Shown: piece after piece, positions 1 through 10,279 of the stretch | Layout of the letters: every line of letters starts with the position of its first letter | Numbering within the stretch: the stretch's first letter is position 1 | NCBI RefSeq assembly: GCF_000801105.2 | Contig: NC_079512.1 | Span: forward strand, 1,550,263-1,614,262 | DNA from: Raphanus sativus | Lineage: Eukaryota; Streptophyta; Magnoliopsida; Brassicales; Brassicaceae | Direction: 5' to 3' | DNA: 64,000 nucleotides | Translations under genes and position numbers: made by a program | Notes under the pieces: generated by a model | What the model was told of the DNA's origin: nothing | Seen by the model: only the letters and a program-made list of their open reading frames with translations | The model's database searches: none

Positions 1-240
1 CCATTGGTTCCCATTGCCTTCATCATTCATTCTCTTGTCATCATTTTAAGCTCTGATTAAAATCGTTGAAGCAAGGGTGGGGAAACTCCAAACCAATGCC
101 GAGACGTGTCTCCGAGTTGATTATTCCAACCTTTAAACTCGCAACCATGGGAGAAAAACTACTGTTTTTTTTTTTTTTTTTTTTAGAAAAACTACTGTTG
201 TAATAGGGTGTTTAGCCACGACTGTTTTCAACCGACTGTT
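1..240 (+). pseudogene. Decayed copy of the prolamin-like small secreted protein gene (5' end outside window)
   Basis: This stretch aligns base for base with the intact small Cys-rich gene that starts at 3078. Shared blocks run from the signal-peptide region (TCATCATTCTCTTGTCATC-type), through GCTCTGATTAAAATCGTTGAAGC, to the codons around the CC motif (TGTTGTAA.AGGGTGTTT). Compared with that gene it has indels, lost cysteine codons and an 18-T insertion at 167-184, so no open frame survives. It has the same orientation as the intact gene about 3 kb away, which suggests a tandem duplication. The window edge cuts the first few codons. The homology is seen directly; loss of function is inferred from the frame breaks. 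Confidence 0.8.
152..199. repeat. Micro-retroinsertion: poly-T flanked by 15-bp duplication
   Basis: AGAAAAACTACTGTT occurs at 152-166 and 185-199 and encloses 18 T residues. The paralogous gene near 3250 lacks the T-run and has only one copy of the site, which supports an insertion with target duplication. Confidence 0.75.
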
Positions 241-1480
241 TTCTACGTCATCTGTTTCTATGGAACAAAAATCTTAACATAATCCCAACGGTATATCTGG
301 GTATTTAATTTTGGGATATCTAATTTCCCAATTTTTTTTGGTTATTGGGCAAATAAGCCCTTTAATTTTTTCTAGGAATAAAAAATAAAAATAAGAAAAA
401 GGTGGAGAGAGGAGAACAAAAAATTTGGTGCAGACAACCCCAAGACAAAATATAGATATCCTCTGGACAGATGTTACTCGAAGAGTGGCTTAGATTTTCT
501 TTTTTAATTTAAAATTTTAATTATTAATTAAATTATATTAAAATTAAGTATACTTTTTTAAATACTAGCGGTAATATACTCACCGATGGGAATGCTTATA
601 TATCCATTGAAGTTGTAAATGTGAATGTAGTCGTAATCTTTTCATTTTTTTCGTGCGTCAATCAATCAGATGTTCTTCTAAAGTTTGGAGATAGTCAGAC
701 AGAGAAAACGTTCTTGATACACCTTTCGATTTGGTTCAGACTGAGAAGACCTTAAGGCAGCCCTTAGAAAAAAAGGGAGAGAACCGAAAAAGAAAATGAA
801 AAAAAATTCCTATATAAAAACTACCCTTATGCTTTTCATGACAAAAAAAAAAAAAAAAGCTAATTAAGGGATTTTGTTTACTGCCCACCAATAATGATGC
901 CCTAACGCCTTTTTTTGTCATCTTCATGCAAGATCGTTTCTAGGAAAAATCAAACCAGATTTGGCCATAAAAGTGGTACGAGGCTTCCTTTTTAATCTGC
1001 ATTGTGATTTCTTCGTGTTGCTCATTCTTTTTTACTTTTGATCACACGTCTAGCTAGAAAATATAGATGAACAATGAAGAGAAGTAGTTTGAAGCTAACG
1101 ATGAAGAGATCAAAGTAAAACTGCCAAACCAAGACGGTTTGTCTTGCCTTTAAAAAAATAAAGTGACAATCTTTTAGAAAAATGATTTGCTTGGCTCTTA
1201 ATCTAGATAAGGATAACATAAAGTGCTCATAATTGTTATGTAGGTTTTGGCAAAAAGTAAATGTTATATAACCCCCAAAGAACCTGAGTTTACTCAACGT
1301 GACAAAGCTTGCGTATTTGCATGAACCAAGGGTTCTTCTCAATCAATATATAGTCCCGGTACAATGCAAACGAAATATATAAGTAAGCATATAGCAATAT
1401 TTTTTCTTTCATTTGTCACGCTTTCTTACTATCATTCATTTGATGTTTACTGAAATGGTTTCATGCATATACAAGGAATA
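241..1480. other. AT-rich intergenic, no gene recognised
   Basis: Short open frames only. It contains A/T homopolymers (for example A16 near 843) and no recognisable protein motif, RNA gene or terminal repeat. Confidence 0.5.
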
Positions 1481-2330
1481 TCAAGACCTCGGGGGACCCT
1501 GCAGCCTGAACCTGCCTAGAATTGTATTCCAGCAATACCAACAGTAAGAGCAGTAAAAAAATAGGTGAGACCTAGCTTCATCATGTGAACCACACAGCAG
1601 ACAAGTAATGTCAATGTCCTGGTTCCACGCGTTCACACTAGAAAGGGTGGGGTTTCTGTCTACCAAGAATAGTCAAGCAGTAACAAAATGCTTAGAAACA
1701 ATTACAGAGTTCCAAAGAAAATGTGCCCAAGGAACCGATGACCTCCCATGTGCGCTCTGAGCTAAAGCGGTTGCAGATTGTAGAACCAACCCACCACAAA
1801 CTATTATCTGGAGATTGAGAAGGGATGATTGAAGAGATAGCCGACATAGCTGAAACTTGGCGGCAGAGCCGGTCCTAGAGTTAAGGAGACTAGAAGCAAA
1901 AACAAAAAAAGTGGCCACTTGGGGAGAATTGAACCCGGGTTTATCCACTATGTACACCTTGCACTTGATGATATACCACTAGAATAAAGCAATTTTTTTT
2001 GAAAAAAATGTGGCCTGAATTTTGTTGATAAAAATGTCTGCTGGAAGCCATTGCTTTTTTTGCTTGGCCCACGAGCCGGCTCTGCTTGGCGATCAGAGCG
2101 AGCATGAGCTAGTGACAGTGACCAGGACCCGTTAGTTATGTAGTCAGAAACTAAAGATCCCGAAGGAATGCCAATTTGAGATGGGAGCATTTGGACCCAA
2201 ATAATGAATCAGAGGACCTATGCTGGTCCAAGGATCCCACCAGAAAAAAAGTCTCATTACCTCTTCCAACAACAACCTGAAGGAAAGTAATGGCCAGTGA
2301 TCTCTGCTTAAGCAAGCGGCAGAAAATCAA
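1481..2330 (-). pseudogene. LINE (non-LTR retrotransposon) ORF2 C-terminal relic
   Basis: Read on the minus strand, the end of a plant L1-type ORF2 can be recognised in pieces. The order is the FFWWDPWTSIGPLIHYLGPNAP-type segment near 2180-2240, SLAHARSDRQ near 2090-2120, then VPWAHFLWNSVI and the zinc-binding reverse-transcriptase tail CLLCGSHDEARSHLFF near 1550-1600. Stops and frameshifts separate them. It belongs to the same broad family as the two LINEs further right but is far older. The coding trace is continuous only if the 221-bp insertion at 1864-2084 is removed. No poly-A or TSD can be seen for this relic. Confidence 0.8.
1864..2084. mobile_element. hAT-like MITE nested in the LINE relic
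   Basis: The ends are CAGAGCCGG (1864-1872) and CCGGCTCTG (2076-2084), a 9-bp perfect inverted repeat starting with CAG as hAT termini often do. It is flanked by an 8-bp duplication with one mismatch, CTTGGCGG (1856-1863) and CTTGGCGA (2085-2092). Eight-bp duplications are characteristic of hAT transposition. Removing it rejoins the LINE reading trace on both sides. On the minus strand it contains a Pol III B-box-like string (GGGTTCAATTC near 1930), so a SINE component cannot be excluded. Confidence 0.7.
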
Positions 2331-3077
2331 TATACTGAGTAGTTTTGATCATCGAGAAACGCAAGATACTTGTTAGTTTTACAGATTCGATATGCAAACT
2401 TTATAATAAAAACTTTAGTATTTGCTCTAGATATATTTTACACATGGAATGTTATCCAAATTCATTTAAACTCTTTCTAAATGTTTAGCACATGGATTGT
2501 GAAAATCTACCAAACATGAATCGCACTACATTCTAAATGTTGTATTCAGATATTCATGAATTAAATAACAATCAATTTCTAATTCCCTTAATGCAGAAGT
2601 TGTAAATACAATAACCAATACCCCTAGACTTCAAAATCTTTTACTAAGAATATTTAAATAGAATAACCAGTAACACTAGATTTAATAAATAATTTTAAAT
2701 AATTTTAAATAACTCTAAATTATAAAATCTAAATAGATAACTTTAAATTCACTATCCAATAGCATCTCCTATAAGAATAGAATGGAGATATTGAACAAGT
2801 CAAGATTTTTTTTTTAAAGACCATAATTAGCATCCTTCCCTTCTTTGTATGAAGCGATTTCCACTTTTCAATTTTTCATGTATTTTAAGAGCACTAATTA
2901 TAGTTTTTTTTGTGTAAATGTTAAAAAGCACTACTTATAGTTTCCAATTTCTTACATAAAGGACATAAAACAAAACGAAGAAAACATATGTTATTTTTTT
3001 TTTTTTTTTTTTTTTTAAAACATATGTTATTTCCGCACATGCATACATTTTTGTTGGAAATTTGACAAGCTACTATA
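2331..3077. other. AT-rich upstream region of the small secreted gene
   Basis: There is no coding signal. The last 100 bases would hold the promoter of the gene starting at 3078 and carry the poly-T micro-insertion described at 2981-3031. Confidence 0.4.
2981..3031. repeat. Micro-retroinsertion: 21 T flanked by 15-bp duplication
   Basis: AAAACATATGTTATT is present at 2981-2995 and 3017-3031 around a pure T-run. It lies 47 bases upstream of the start codon at 3078, inside the presumptive promoter or 5' UTR. Confidence 0.7.
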
Positions 3078-3401
3078 ATGAAGATCACTCCACTGATTCC
3101 CACTGCCCTCATCATTCTCTTGTCATCCTTTCCAGCTCTGATTAAAATCGTTGAAGCGAGGGTGGAAATTCCAAACCAATGCGGAGCCGTGATGCCAAGT
3201 TGCATATTTAATCCTTTAAACAAACAACCATGGGGTGCAAAACCATGGGACGGAGAAGCCTGTTGTAAGAGGGTGTTTGGCGACAATAATGCGGCTGTTT
3301 GCTTACAACATCTTTTTATATCGAACAATGATCCTAACCTAATAGGAGCGGCTGAAAGAATTTTTAAACAGTGTATGAGTTTCTGGACTTGTGCCAAATA
3401 A
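3078..3401 (+). CDS. Small secreted cysteine-rich protein, prolamin-like (ECA1-type)
   Basis: A single-exon frame of 107 residues. Residues 1-28 form a typical signal peptide (MKITPLIP, hydrophobic core ALIILLSS, small residue before cleavage near VEA/RV). The mature part has seven cysteines in the order C, C, CC, C, C, C (NQC..PSC..ACC..AVC..KQC..WTC). The adjacent CC pair and spacing resemble the Prolamin-like/ECA1 gametogenesis-related family, members of which are secreted and often expressed in reproductive tissue. That family call is an inference from the cysteine pattern, since the sequence lacks the usual CW pair. A decayed paralogue lies at the left edge of the window. The start is chosen because it is the first ATG and gives the complete signal peptide. 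Confidence 0.65.
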   Translation: MKITPLIPTALIILLSSFPALIKIVEARVEIPNQCGAVMPSCIFNPLNKQPWGAKPWDGEACCKRVFGDNNAAVCLQHLFISNNDPNLIGAAERIFKQCMSFWTCAK

Positions 3402-4792
3402 TAACAATGTATCAAACATATTTTGAAACATTGTATACCAACATAGCTGGTTTTGATATGGTTAAATAAATCAATAATATTGTTATTGATATTTCCATAC
3501 GCATGTCAATATATGTGCCGTTTGTAGCAGTAGATTTGTCTTATCTTTCAGAATTAAATTTATTGGTTATCTTATACCAAAGAAAAATGATAACATTCAA
3601 ACGAAAAATGAACAAAAATAGTATAAGATATGCACATTCAAACTTAAATATTTCCGTCTTTCTTAATGCCTACATAAAATAAACCAAACAGTTTTAACCC
3701 AAACCGCAACAGATTAAAGCTTTTTCAAAGTCAAAAATCTTTAAAAAGTATCTAAATACTACACTTTAAATTATAAATTAAACTAGAATTCTACAAAATT
3801 AATTCTTTACTTTGGTGATATAGTGAAATTTGAAGCTTTCCACTGCACCAATATATAACAAAAATGGGGATGTTACATAAACTATGCAACATTTTTTGTA
3901 TATCATATTCTGAAAATACGTGCAATCTATAATGAGTATAGAGTAAAGCTTGAACGTTTCGGCAAGTAGATGGTTATCAACACTTGAGATCCAATTCAAT
4001 GATGCTACATATTCCACAGGCTCAGGAACATGCTCACCCTTAACCAAAAAAGACAGATGGCTCACTAGTCACTCCCCCCACCCCTCCATTTTGAATAGAA
4101 ATTTGACTCTGAATTTCACAAGATTGGCTTCTCTGTTTATTATGGAGATGCATGAAAACGATGAAACAAAGGCACAACTGAAACCATACAGAAACGTATT
4201 GTAGCATCCATCAGACCGGTTTATTTCAACGAAATGAAATAAAAACTAAACCAGCTTGAAATCGTGTCGTTACACCTACTTTTAGTTATTTACAAAACAA
4301 AAGTTTGACTTGTTCAATATCTTCATCCTACTTCCAGTTATTTCTTTGGATTTGTTGCATAATGCAAAATGTGTCTTCAACGTGATTGGGTTTAACACAA
4401 ATGTATTTGACAACTAGGCAAAGATCAGTTTCAATGGAGGAGAAATTGCTTAATGACATCAATGACCTCCGTTTTTTCTTTTTGCTTAATGATGATCTTG
4501 ATCCACAAAAAATTATAGAAAAGCTTGAAAGCTTCATTCAACGTAAAATATTTGATCCACAGCAAATATGAGAAAGCTTGACGCAACGTAACCTTCAAAT
4601 CAGGACCAACAAATGAACATGATGATCGTTTGTATTGCTGCACACTTATAAGACAGTATGAAAGGGATATAATTCATGTAAGCACAGACTTGGATTCAAG
4701 AACAACACAAAGAAAAACACAATGACAAGAGATAAAACAGCTTAAGAAACACAAACAAATCATAAAACATAAACATCACAATATTTTTTTCT
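3402..4792. other. Intergenic; possible unrecognised fragments
   Basis: Short open stretches exist on both strands. One example is the minus frame 4065-3799 containing EHVPEPVEYVASLNWISS. No family is recognised. The right part would include the 3' UTR of the minus-strand F-box gene. Confidence 0.35.
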
Positions 4793-6750
4793 TCATTGCA
4801 TCATCGTAAGCTTAGCTTCAAACACAAACCCACGACACAACCCATCTCCATAACCAGAAACACCATCAACCCATCTCCATCCTCCCCAAAGATCCCACAT
4901 TGCAAGCTTCCCCATCCTTTTAGCAGAGAAGTAAACCCTATCACCACCTCCAAAAACCTTAAACTTACTCGATTCTTGAAACCCTCTGTACATATCAAGA
5001 GGCATCCTCCCCGCTTCTTCCCACTCCAAGCTCTCTAAATCAAGCCTAAGTATAAGGATCGTCGAACAGGCCGGGTTCAACGAGAACGTTGACTTTAACC
5101 CACCAATCATCAACAGCTTAGAATCACCTTCCCCTCTCAGTAAACGCGGTCGTTTTATGATATCGAAAATATCTCCCCACTCGTGTCTCTCCAAGCAAGT
5201 CCAGTTCGTGTGAGTTACTGTCAGGTTCGTTAGCTTACACGAGAAGAGCTTCCACTGGCTTCTCCATGGTGACCCCACGTCGCACAAGGCGAAAACAGAA
5301 CATGACATTAACACAGGGCTTCTAGGTTTCGACGGTAAGTTCGATGAGAATTTGAGCCACTGGTTAGCTACCACCCGTCCTGGACATAACGAAATGAATC
5401 ATTTAGATCAATATTTTAAGAAATTAATATGCTTAAATTTTAGAAAAAAATTCTAATCTCCAGCATTTTCAACCCCACTCTATTATCATAAAATGAATTT
5501 TGAAGTAAAAATGATTGATCAAAAATAATATTATAAAAAGCTTAATATTATATTTTCATTTTATATAAGTTTACTTCGTAAAAAGGAGTAATTCATTTGT
5601 ATTCTTTTCATCATTCTCTTTTTAGAATCACTCTACTTTGGAAGGAATTTTAGAAAAAAATTATAGAATTCAGCATCTTCAAACGCACTCTATTTTTCAT
5701 AAAAAAAAGTTTAACAAAAACAAAATGAAAAATCTTTAAATATTCTATTCTTCATTTTATTCAATAAATAGAGTAATTCATTTGTTTTTTTTTGTTCAAG
5801 AAAATGAAAAAAATTCTAAACTTCAGCATCTTCAAAGTAAAATTTTTTTGATAAAAATGTTTAAATATTCTATTTTTTCATTCTATAAATTAAAAAATAG
5901 ATCTACTCAATAGATAGAATAGTTCACTTCTATTTTTTTTGTTCATCACTCTCTTTCAGAATTACTCTACTTGGAAAAAATAGAATGATCCATTGAAATG
6001 TGTCTTCTAACCATGAAGAAATACACAAAAAGTGACATATTTCTGAACCTAGACTCATTAAAGATTCATTTCAAAGTTGAACCATCATAATGGAATTCAT
6101 ATGAAGATTTTTAATCCAATTTTTTTTCTAAAGAGGCCCACTAAATCACTAATCAAACCACTAATAGAGTTCTTAATTTACCACCTAAGGGTTTCTCAAA
6201 ACAAGGGCCTAACCTAACCTAACCTAACCACCGTACCTGAGAAATACAGAGCAGCTAGCTCCGTGAGGACCATGACTCTATTAGCCGAGTCGACAAGAAC
6301 AGAGCCGTGACGTGACCAAGCCGAGCCGAGCTGAGGCAACACCTTGAACTGACGAGTCAACGGGTTACACGCGACGAGCGACTTGCTCGAGTCAGCCGAG
6401 CCAACCGAGTCACCCCACAGGTAGATCAACCCGCTCGAGGACGCCACAGGCTGCGGCGACCGGAAAGGGAGGAAATCGAGACTGAATCTGAACCACTGGT
6501 CCTCGTCCGGATCGTACACGTGGATGTAGGGATGAGCGTTCGCCACGTGGCGGTGGTGGTGAGGAGGGCGGAGAGCGAGGAGGTTCAGAGGAGGACGGGA
6601 GGAGATGATCTCGGTGAAGCACTGCGAGGTCAAGAGCTGGTTAAAGAACTTGCAGACGGATCTGCAGATCATGATCTGACGGAGAGGGAGAGATGAGAAG
6701 ATCTGGTGGAGTGAGTCCGGTGAGAGACGGTTGATTGGGGACGACTCCAT
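4793..6750 (-). CDS. F-box protein with kelch-type C-terminal region, two exons
   Basis: Exon 1 is 6750-6237 (514 nt) and exon 2 is 5379-4793 (587 nt), giving 366 residues and a TGA stop. The donor CAG|GTACGG (6236-6235) and acceptor TCCAG|GACGG (5381-5380) join in phase to read FSGRVVANQW, which neither open frame alone gives. Residues about 5-45 (PINRLSPDSLHQIFSSLPLRQIMICRSVCKFF in pieces) are an F-box, the SKP1-binding part of SCF ubiquitin ligases. Downstream come IHVYDPDEDQW, SSGLIYLWGD, LVACNPLTRQFKVLPQLG and MLIGGLKS-like segments of the F-box-associated/kelch class. The sequence closely recalls Arabidopsis At5g43190 (recall, unchecked). The substrate is unknown. A CGG triplet run lies just upstream of the start, and the intron holds degenerate tandem repeats. 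Confidence 0.85.
5440..5985. repeat. Degenerate tandem repeat inside the F-box gene intron
   Basis: A module of about 150-210 bases recurs with indels. The motif TTCAGCATCTTCAAA or a close variant is seen near 5459, 5670 and 5823, and GAGTAATTCATTTGT or a variant near 5586, 5771 and 5920. Units also share the ATTACTCTACTTGGA-type string. They fill most of the 857-base intron. The origin (expanded MITE or simple tandem duplication) is not resolved. Confidence 0.55.
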
Positions 6751-6760
6751 GGTGGTGACT

Positions 6761-6784
6761 CGGCGGCGGCGGCGGCGGCGGCGG
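6761..6784. repeat. (CGG)n microsatellite upstream of the F-box start codon
   Basis: About eight CGG/CCG triplets lie 10-34 bases upstream of the ATG at 6750 on the minus strand. They are probably in the transcribed 5' leader. Confidence 0.8.
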
Positions 6785-7232
6785 AGGATGGACCGAGGTC
6801 GTTTGTTTTTTTTTTTGGGGAAAGAGGGTTAAAAGGGTAAAATGGGAACTTGGTTGAGAAGTCGAGTTCTCTGCGTTGTCATTGGTTGTGGTTTTTGAGT
6901 TTGAGTTACCCTTGTCTTAATGGGCTGACTCACCTACTTGTCTGGTTATCATCGAAAAGTATTCATAGACTATTATTTCTTTATTAATTTTTATTGAAAG
7001 TGTATAAAAGACTATAGAGAATTATTAGCAAGAAAGACTCGTTTTGTTCTTATTTTATCAATCAATAATTAACAGAATGGTATGGGCAAATACATTATTG
7101 AAACTCTTGTTTGATGCCTGTTTATTGGAAAAAATAATATATTAATTACTAAAACTATATACCGAATTTTTAGTTTAGTAAAATAAAAATTGTGTTTATA
7201 GATATTTAGAACATAAGAGATACTAAAATGTA

Positions 7233-7510
7233 CTTCCTCCGTTCCTGAAAGTAAGATTTTCTAGAGTTTTCACGTTTATTAAGACTACAATAAATATTTG
7301 CCAACTTTAGTTTACTATTTATGTTTTATACAATTTCCAATAACTATCAACCAATAAAATTTAATCAACTCAAATATTCATAATTAATGATCCTCAAAAG
7401 TATACAAAAATACTTCAAAAGTAGACAAAAATACCTTAAAAATATAGAAAATATTTCTTTGTGGAATAAAAATAAAATCCAGAAAATTCTATTTTTAGGA
7501 ACGGAGGGAG
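7233..7510. mobile_element. Stowaway-type MITE (Tc1/mariner)
   Basis: The left end CTTCCTCCGTTCCTGAAA and the right end, read inverted as CTCCCTCCGTTCCTAAAA, match over about 33 bases with a few differences. Both sides are flanked by TA (7231-7232, 7511-7512). CTCCCTCCGTT termini with a TA duplication define Stowaway elements. It is 278 bp long with no coding capacity. Confidence 0.85.
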
Positions 7511-8163
7511 TATTTCATGAATAGTTCTATTACTATTTAATTGTGTATTTAATATTTTACAAGAAAAGAAATCTAGAAGCAACTAGAAAAGTAAATAAGT
7601 CTTTTCTTATTTTGAGATATTTTCAAATGAGAATAATCTCTCTCTCATGTTTCTTTCTTTTATATTTTCAAAATTTAATGTTGATATATCTTATGAGATA
7701 ATTGTTGATTCTTATGTTCTTATATCATCATCATAGGCGTTTATCCAAGAGAGTCAAAATGTTTCATGCCCTAGGACTTACCTCAACAAGGTCATGTATG
7801 ATTGTAATTAAAATGGAAGATATAGTTTGTAAGAAGAGGATATAAGAGCATCCCCATGAGTGAATCCCCTTCACAGTTTTTATTTTTTATTTTTTTTCAT
7901 TTAAAAAAGAAAACCGACCATTAGAGAGCCGTCATGTGGCGAATTCGTGACGATCCAGGTTCACCCAGACGACCTCCAACGAACCGAATTCGTCACTGTT
8001 CATTATTATATTTTTGAAATGTGTGAACTCCCCCATGAACCTTCTGGTTGGCCAAATTCATCGGTATACAGTAACGTGTGCTTCCAAGTGGAGGCAATTT
8101 GGTGGTAATTTAGACATGTTTCGCTGGGTTAAGATTGGGCCTATACTGGGCTGTTTAATGATG
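7511..8163. other. Intergenic between MITE and FT-like relic
   Basis: AT-rich. It contains GTGGCGAATTCGTGACGA near 7936 and its near-inverse ACCGAATTCGTCACTG near 7983, a probable small inverted-repeat element, plus unrecognised sequence up to the exon-2 remnant at 8164. Confidence 0.35.
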
Positions 8164-8224
8164 GTTATGGTGGATCCAGATGTACCGAGTCTAAGCAACC
8201 TTCACCATTAACTCCATTGTTTGT

Positions 8225-8626
8225 TTGTTTTTTTGTCGCTGAGCACTTTTATCAAGTGTTCAAGTCAAACCGACTTGTAATGGAAAAACAATTGAGTTCA
8301 AAAACATAGTACCTAAGGAGGATAAAAACATTAGTAAATGCCTTATGTTAAAGAAGAATCATCCTAAAGAGGATAAAAAGAAGGGTCTGCCCCAACCTCC
8401 TTACACCATGAGCCTGCATGGGATAAAGATGTATATTAAGCCTGAGAATTTCTCATAGTTTGTGACCTGAGAGATGACAAAAAGCCACAGAGTAACACCA
8501 CTTGATAACAGCAATCCCTGGTAACACTTGAAGCAATTTCAGTAGTGATCATATTGACCTCACCGGAAACCAAAAACATTTAGAAGAGATCAAAATTGTT
8601 CCTTGATCGCAAGATTCTTGATTATT
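8225..8626 (-). mobile_element. 402-bp retroposed insertion with 20-bp TSD
   Basis: CCATTAACTCCATTGTTTGT is duplicated at 8205-8224 and 8627-8646. The insert begins TTGTTTTTTTGTCGC on the plus strand, so read on the minus strand it ends GCGACAAAAAAA, a poly-A tail. No long frame is present. It is probably a 5'-truncated LINE or a non-autonomous retroposon. It splits the exon 2/intron 2 boundary of the florigen relic, which gives an independent check of the insertion ends. Confidence 0.8.
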
Positions 8627-8646
8627 CCATTAACTCCATTGTTTGT

Positions 8647-10279
8647 ATCATCTCTCCAATCATTTTATCAAATTTACTTAAGAAATATATTTTGATATGA
8701 TTTACACACTACTCATCTTTGGATATATAGTCAAATGGGCTGGCACGGTCAGGTTTAAAACCCTCAAAGTCTATTGATATTTATTTGAGTTGGTTCTTAA
8801 TGTTTTCGGCTTATATTTCAAAATTTGGTTCGTCCTGAAAGAACTATAGATTTTGTTTACAAATTTTAAAATTTTCAGAATAATTAATTATAATAGTATA
8901 TATATCTCATTTTCACCATTTTAAAAAATTGAAACTTTCAAATTGACTTTAACTTCTTATTTCTTAATATAAAATCAGTTTAAACTTTTCTTCTTTAACA
9001 GAAGTATTTATTATGCTTTAAATTACAATATAAATAAATAAAATTTAACTAGATAGAAATACGAATATAAATTAAAACTAACTATATAAGAAAACAAAAT
9101 TTGTTTTATACACAATGAAACATGTTATACATGAAGAAGAAGAAGACATGGTTGTCAAATTATAATATGATTTTTGGAATAACCTAATAGTAAAATACAT
9201 TGGCATCTTCGTATTTGATTTATTATAGTTGGGATTTGAAATATTAAAATATCTAGTATCAAAAATGATTTTAGTTACAAAAATGATTAGAATTTCAATA
9301 CAAAATTTATTAACAAGATTTTCAATTCTATTTTTTATTGGTTGAAATGTGGTTAGATGTATAGATAATTGTGTTTTTATTTTGAAAATATACAAAATCA
9401 TATGTTTTATTAATTTGTGTTTATAAACCTAGAACAAAAACTAAAAAGAAATGGATGGAATAAATAATAGTTTCGGGTTTTAGACCAGTTTAATCTCAAA
9501 TAGATTTAAGTCCAAACCGTCGAAATAAAATTGATTTTTATAGGATTAGCTGGATTACTATAAAAGCCCAAACCACCTGTATAATCGTTTGATTTATTCC
9601 AGACTTCATCTTCAATTAACATGGATATTTAAAATCCACTATATTAAAGCCTCTATAAATTGATATTCGATAAATTAATAATATTTATAAATTAATAGAT
9701 TTTACTGATTCCAATTAATATATTTTTAGAAATTTGTGTAACTATATGGTCCTATTAAAATTATAAATTAATAATTTATATTTATAAAAAATTATATAAA
9801 TAAGAAACTATTATTATATTTTTATTTTATATTCACATGGAATTATATTAATATTTTCTTAACACTTAATATATTTTTGATGAGATTTAGTAATATTATA
9901 TCTAAAACCAAATTTAAGATCTATGCAGTATATATTATATACCCAAAATAATATAATATAAATAATATAAATATCAAATTTCAAAAAAATGCAATTAATG
10001 ATATACACTACTAAAATCAAATATTTTCTCATCTTAGAATAAATATATCTTAAAATAAAATTTAAATAAAAGTTTTTGTAAATTAATATATTTATAAATT
10101 AATAAAATTTCAAAATTCTAACATTACTAATTTATAGAGGTTCTACTATAGTTTCTTAAGTGATACAGAAATCTATAGTTTACTAATAACAGAAGGGAAC
10201 ATATAGAATCAGAGTTTTTGGAGAAAAAGATGTCACTTCTTCTGTGCAACATTCAATTAATGTACTTTGAAATGAACAA
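8647..10279. other. AT-rich insertion-filled part of the relic's intron 2
   Basis: This DNA separates matches to the intact gene's intron 2. One possible terminal-inverted element lies at about 9636-10153 (TCTATAAATT on the left, AATTTATAGAGG on the right). The remainder is low complexity with no supported gene. Confidence 0.4.
9636..10153. mobile_element. Possible terminal-inverted-repeat MITE
   Basis: The left end ACTATATTAAAGCCTCTATA and the right end, inverted, ACTATAGTAGAACCTCTATA match at most positions. Many internal ATTAATATTTATAAATTAAT motifs are present. No clear target duplication is visible, so the superfamily is not assigned. Confidence 0.45.

Noticed and set aside
1920..1945. 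tRNA gene from the B-box-like string
   Set aside because: No cloverleaf can be drawn; the string lies inside the hAT-like MITE.
6210..6231. AACCTAACCTAACCTAACCT as telomeric sequence
   Set aside because: It is only four short units, with AACCT rather than CCCTAAA, located at the F-box intron donor.
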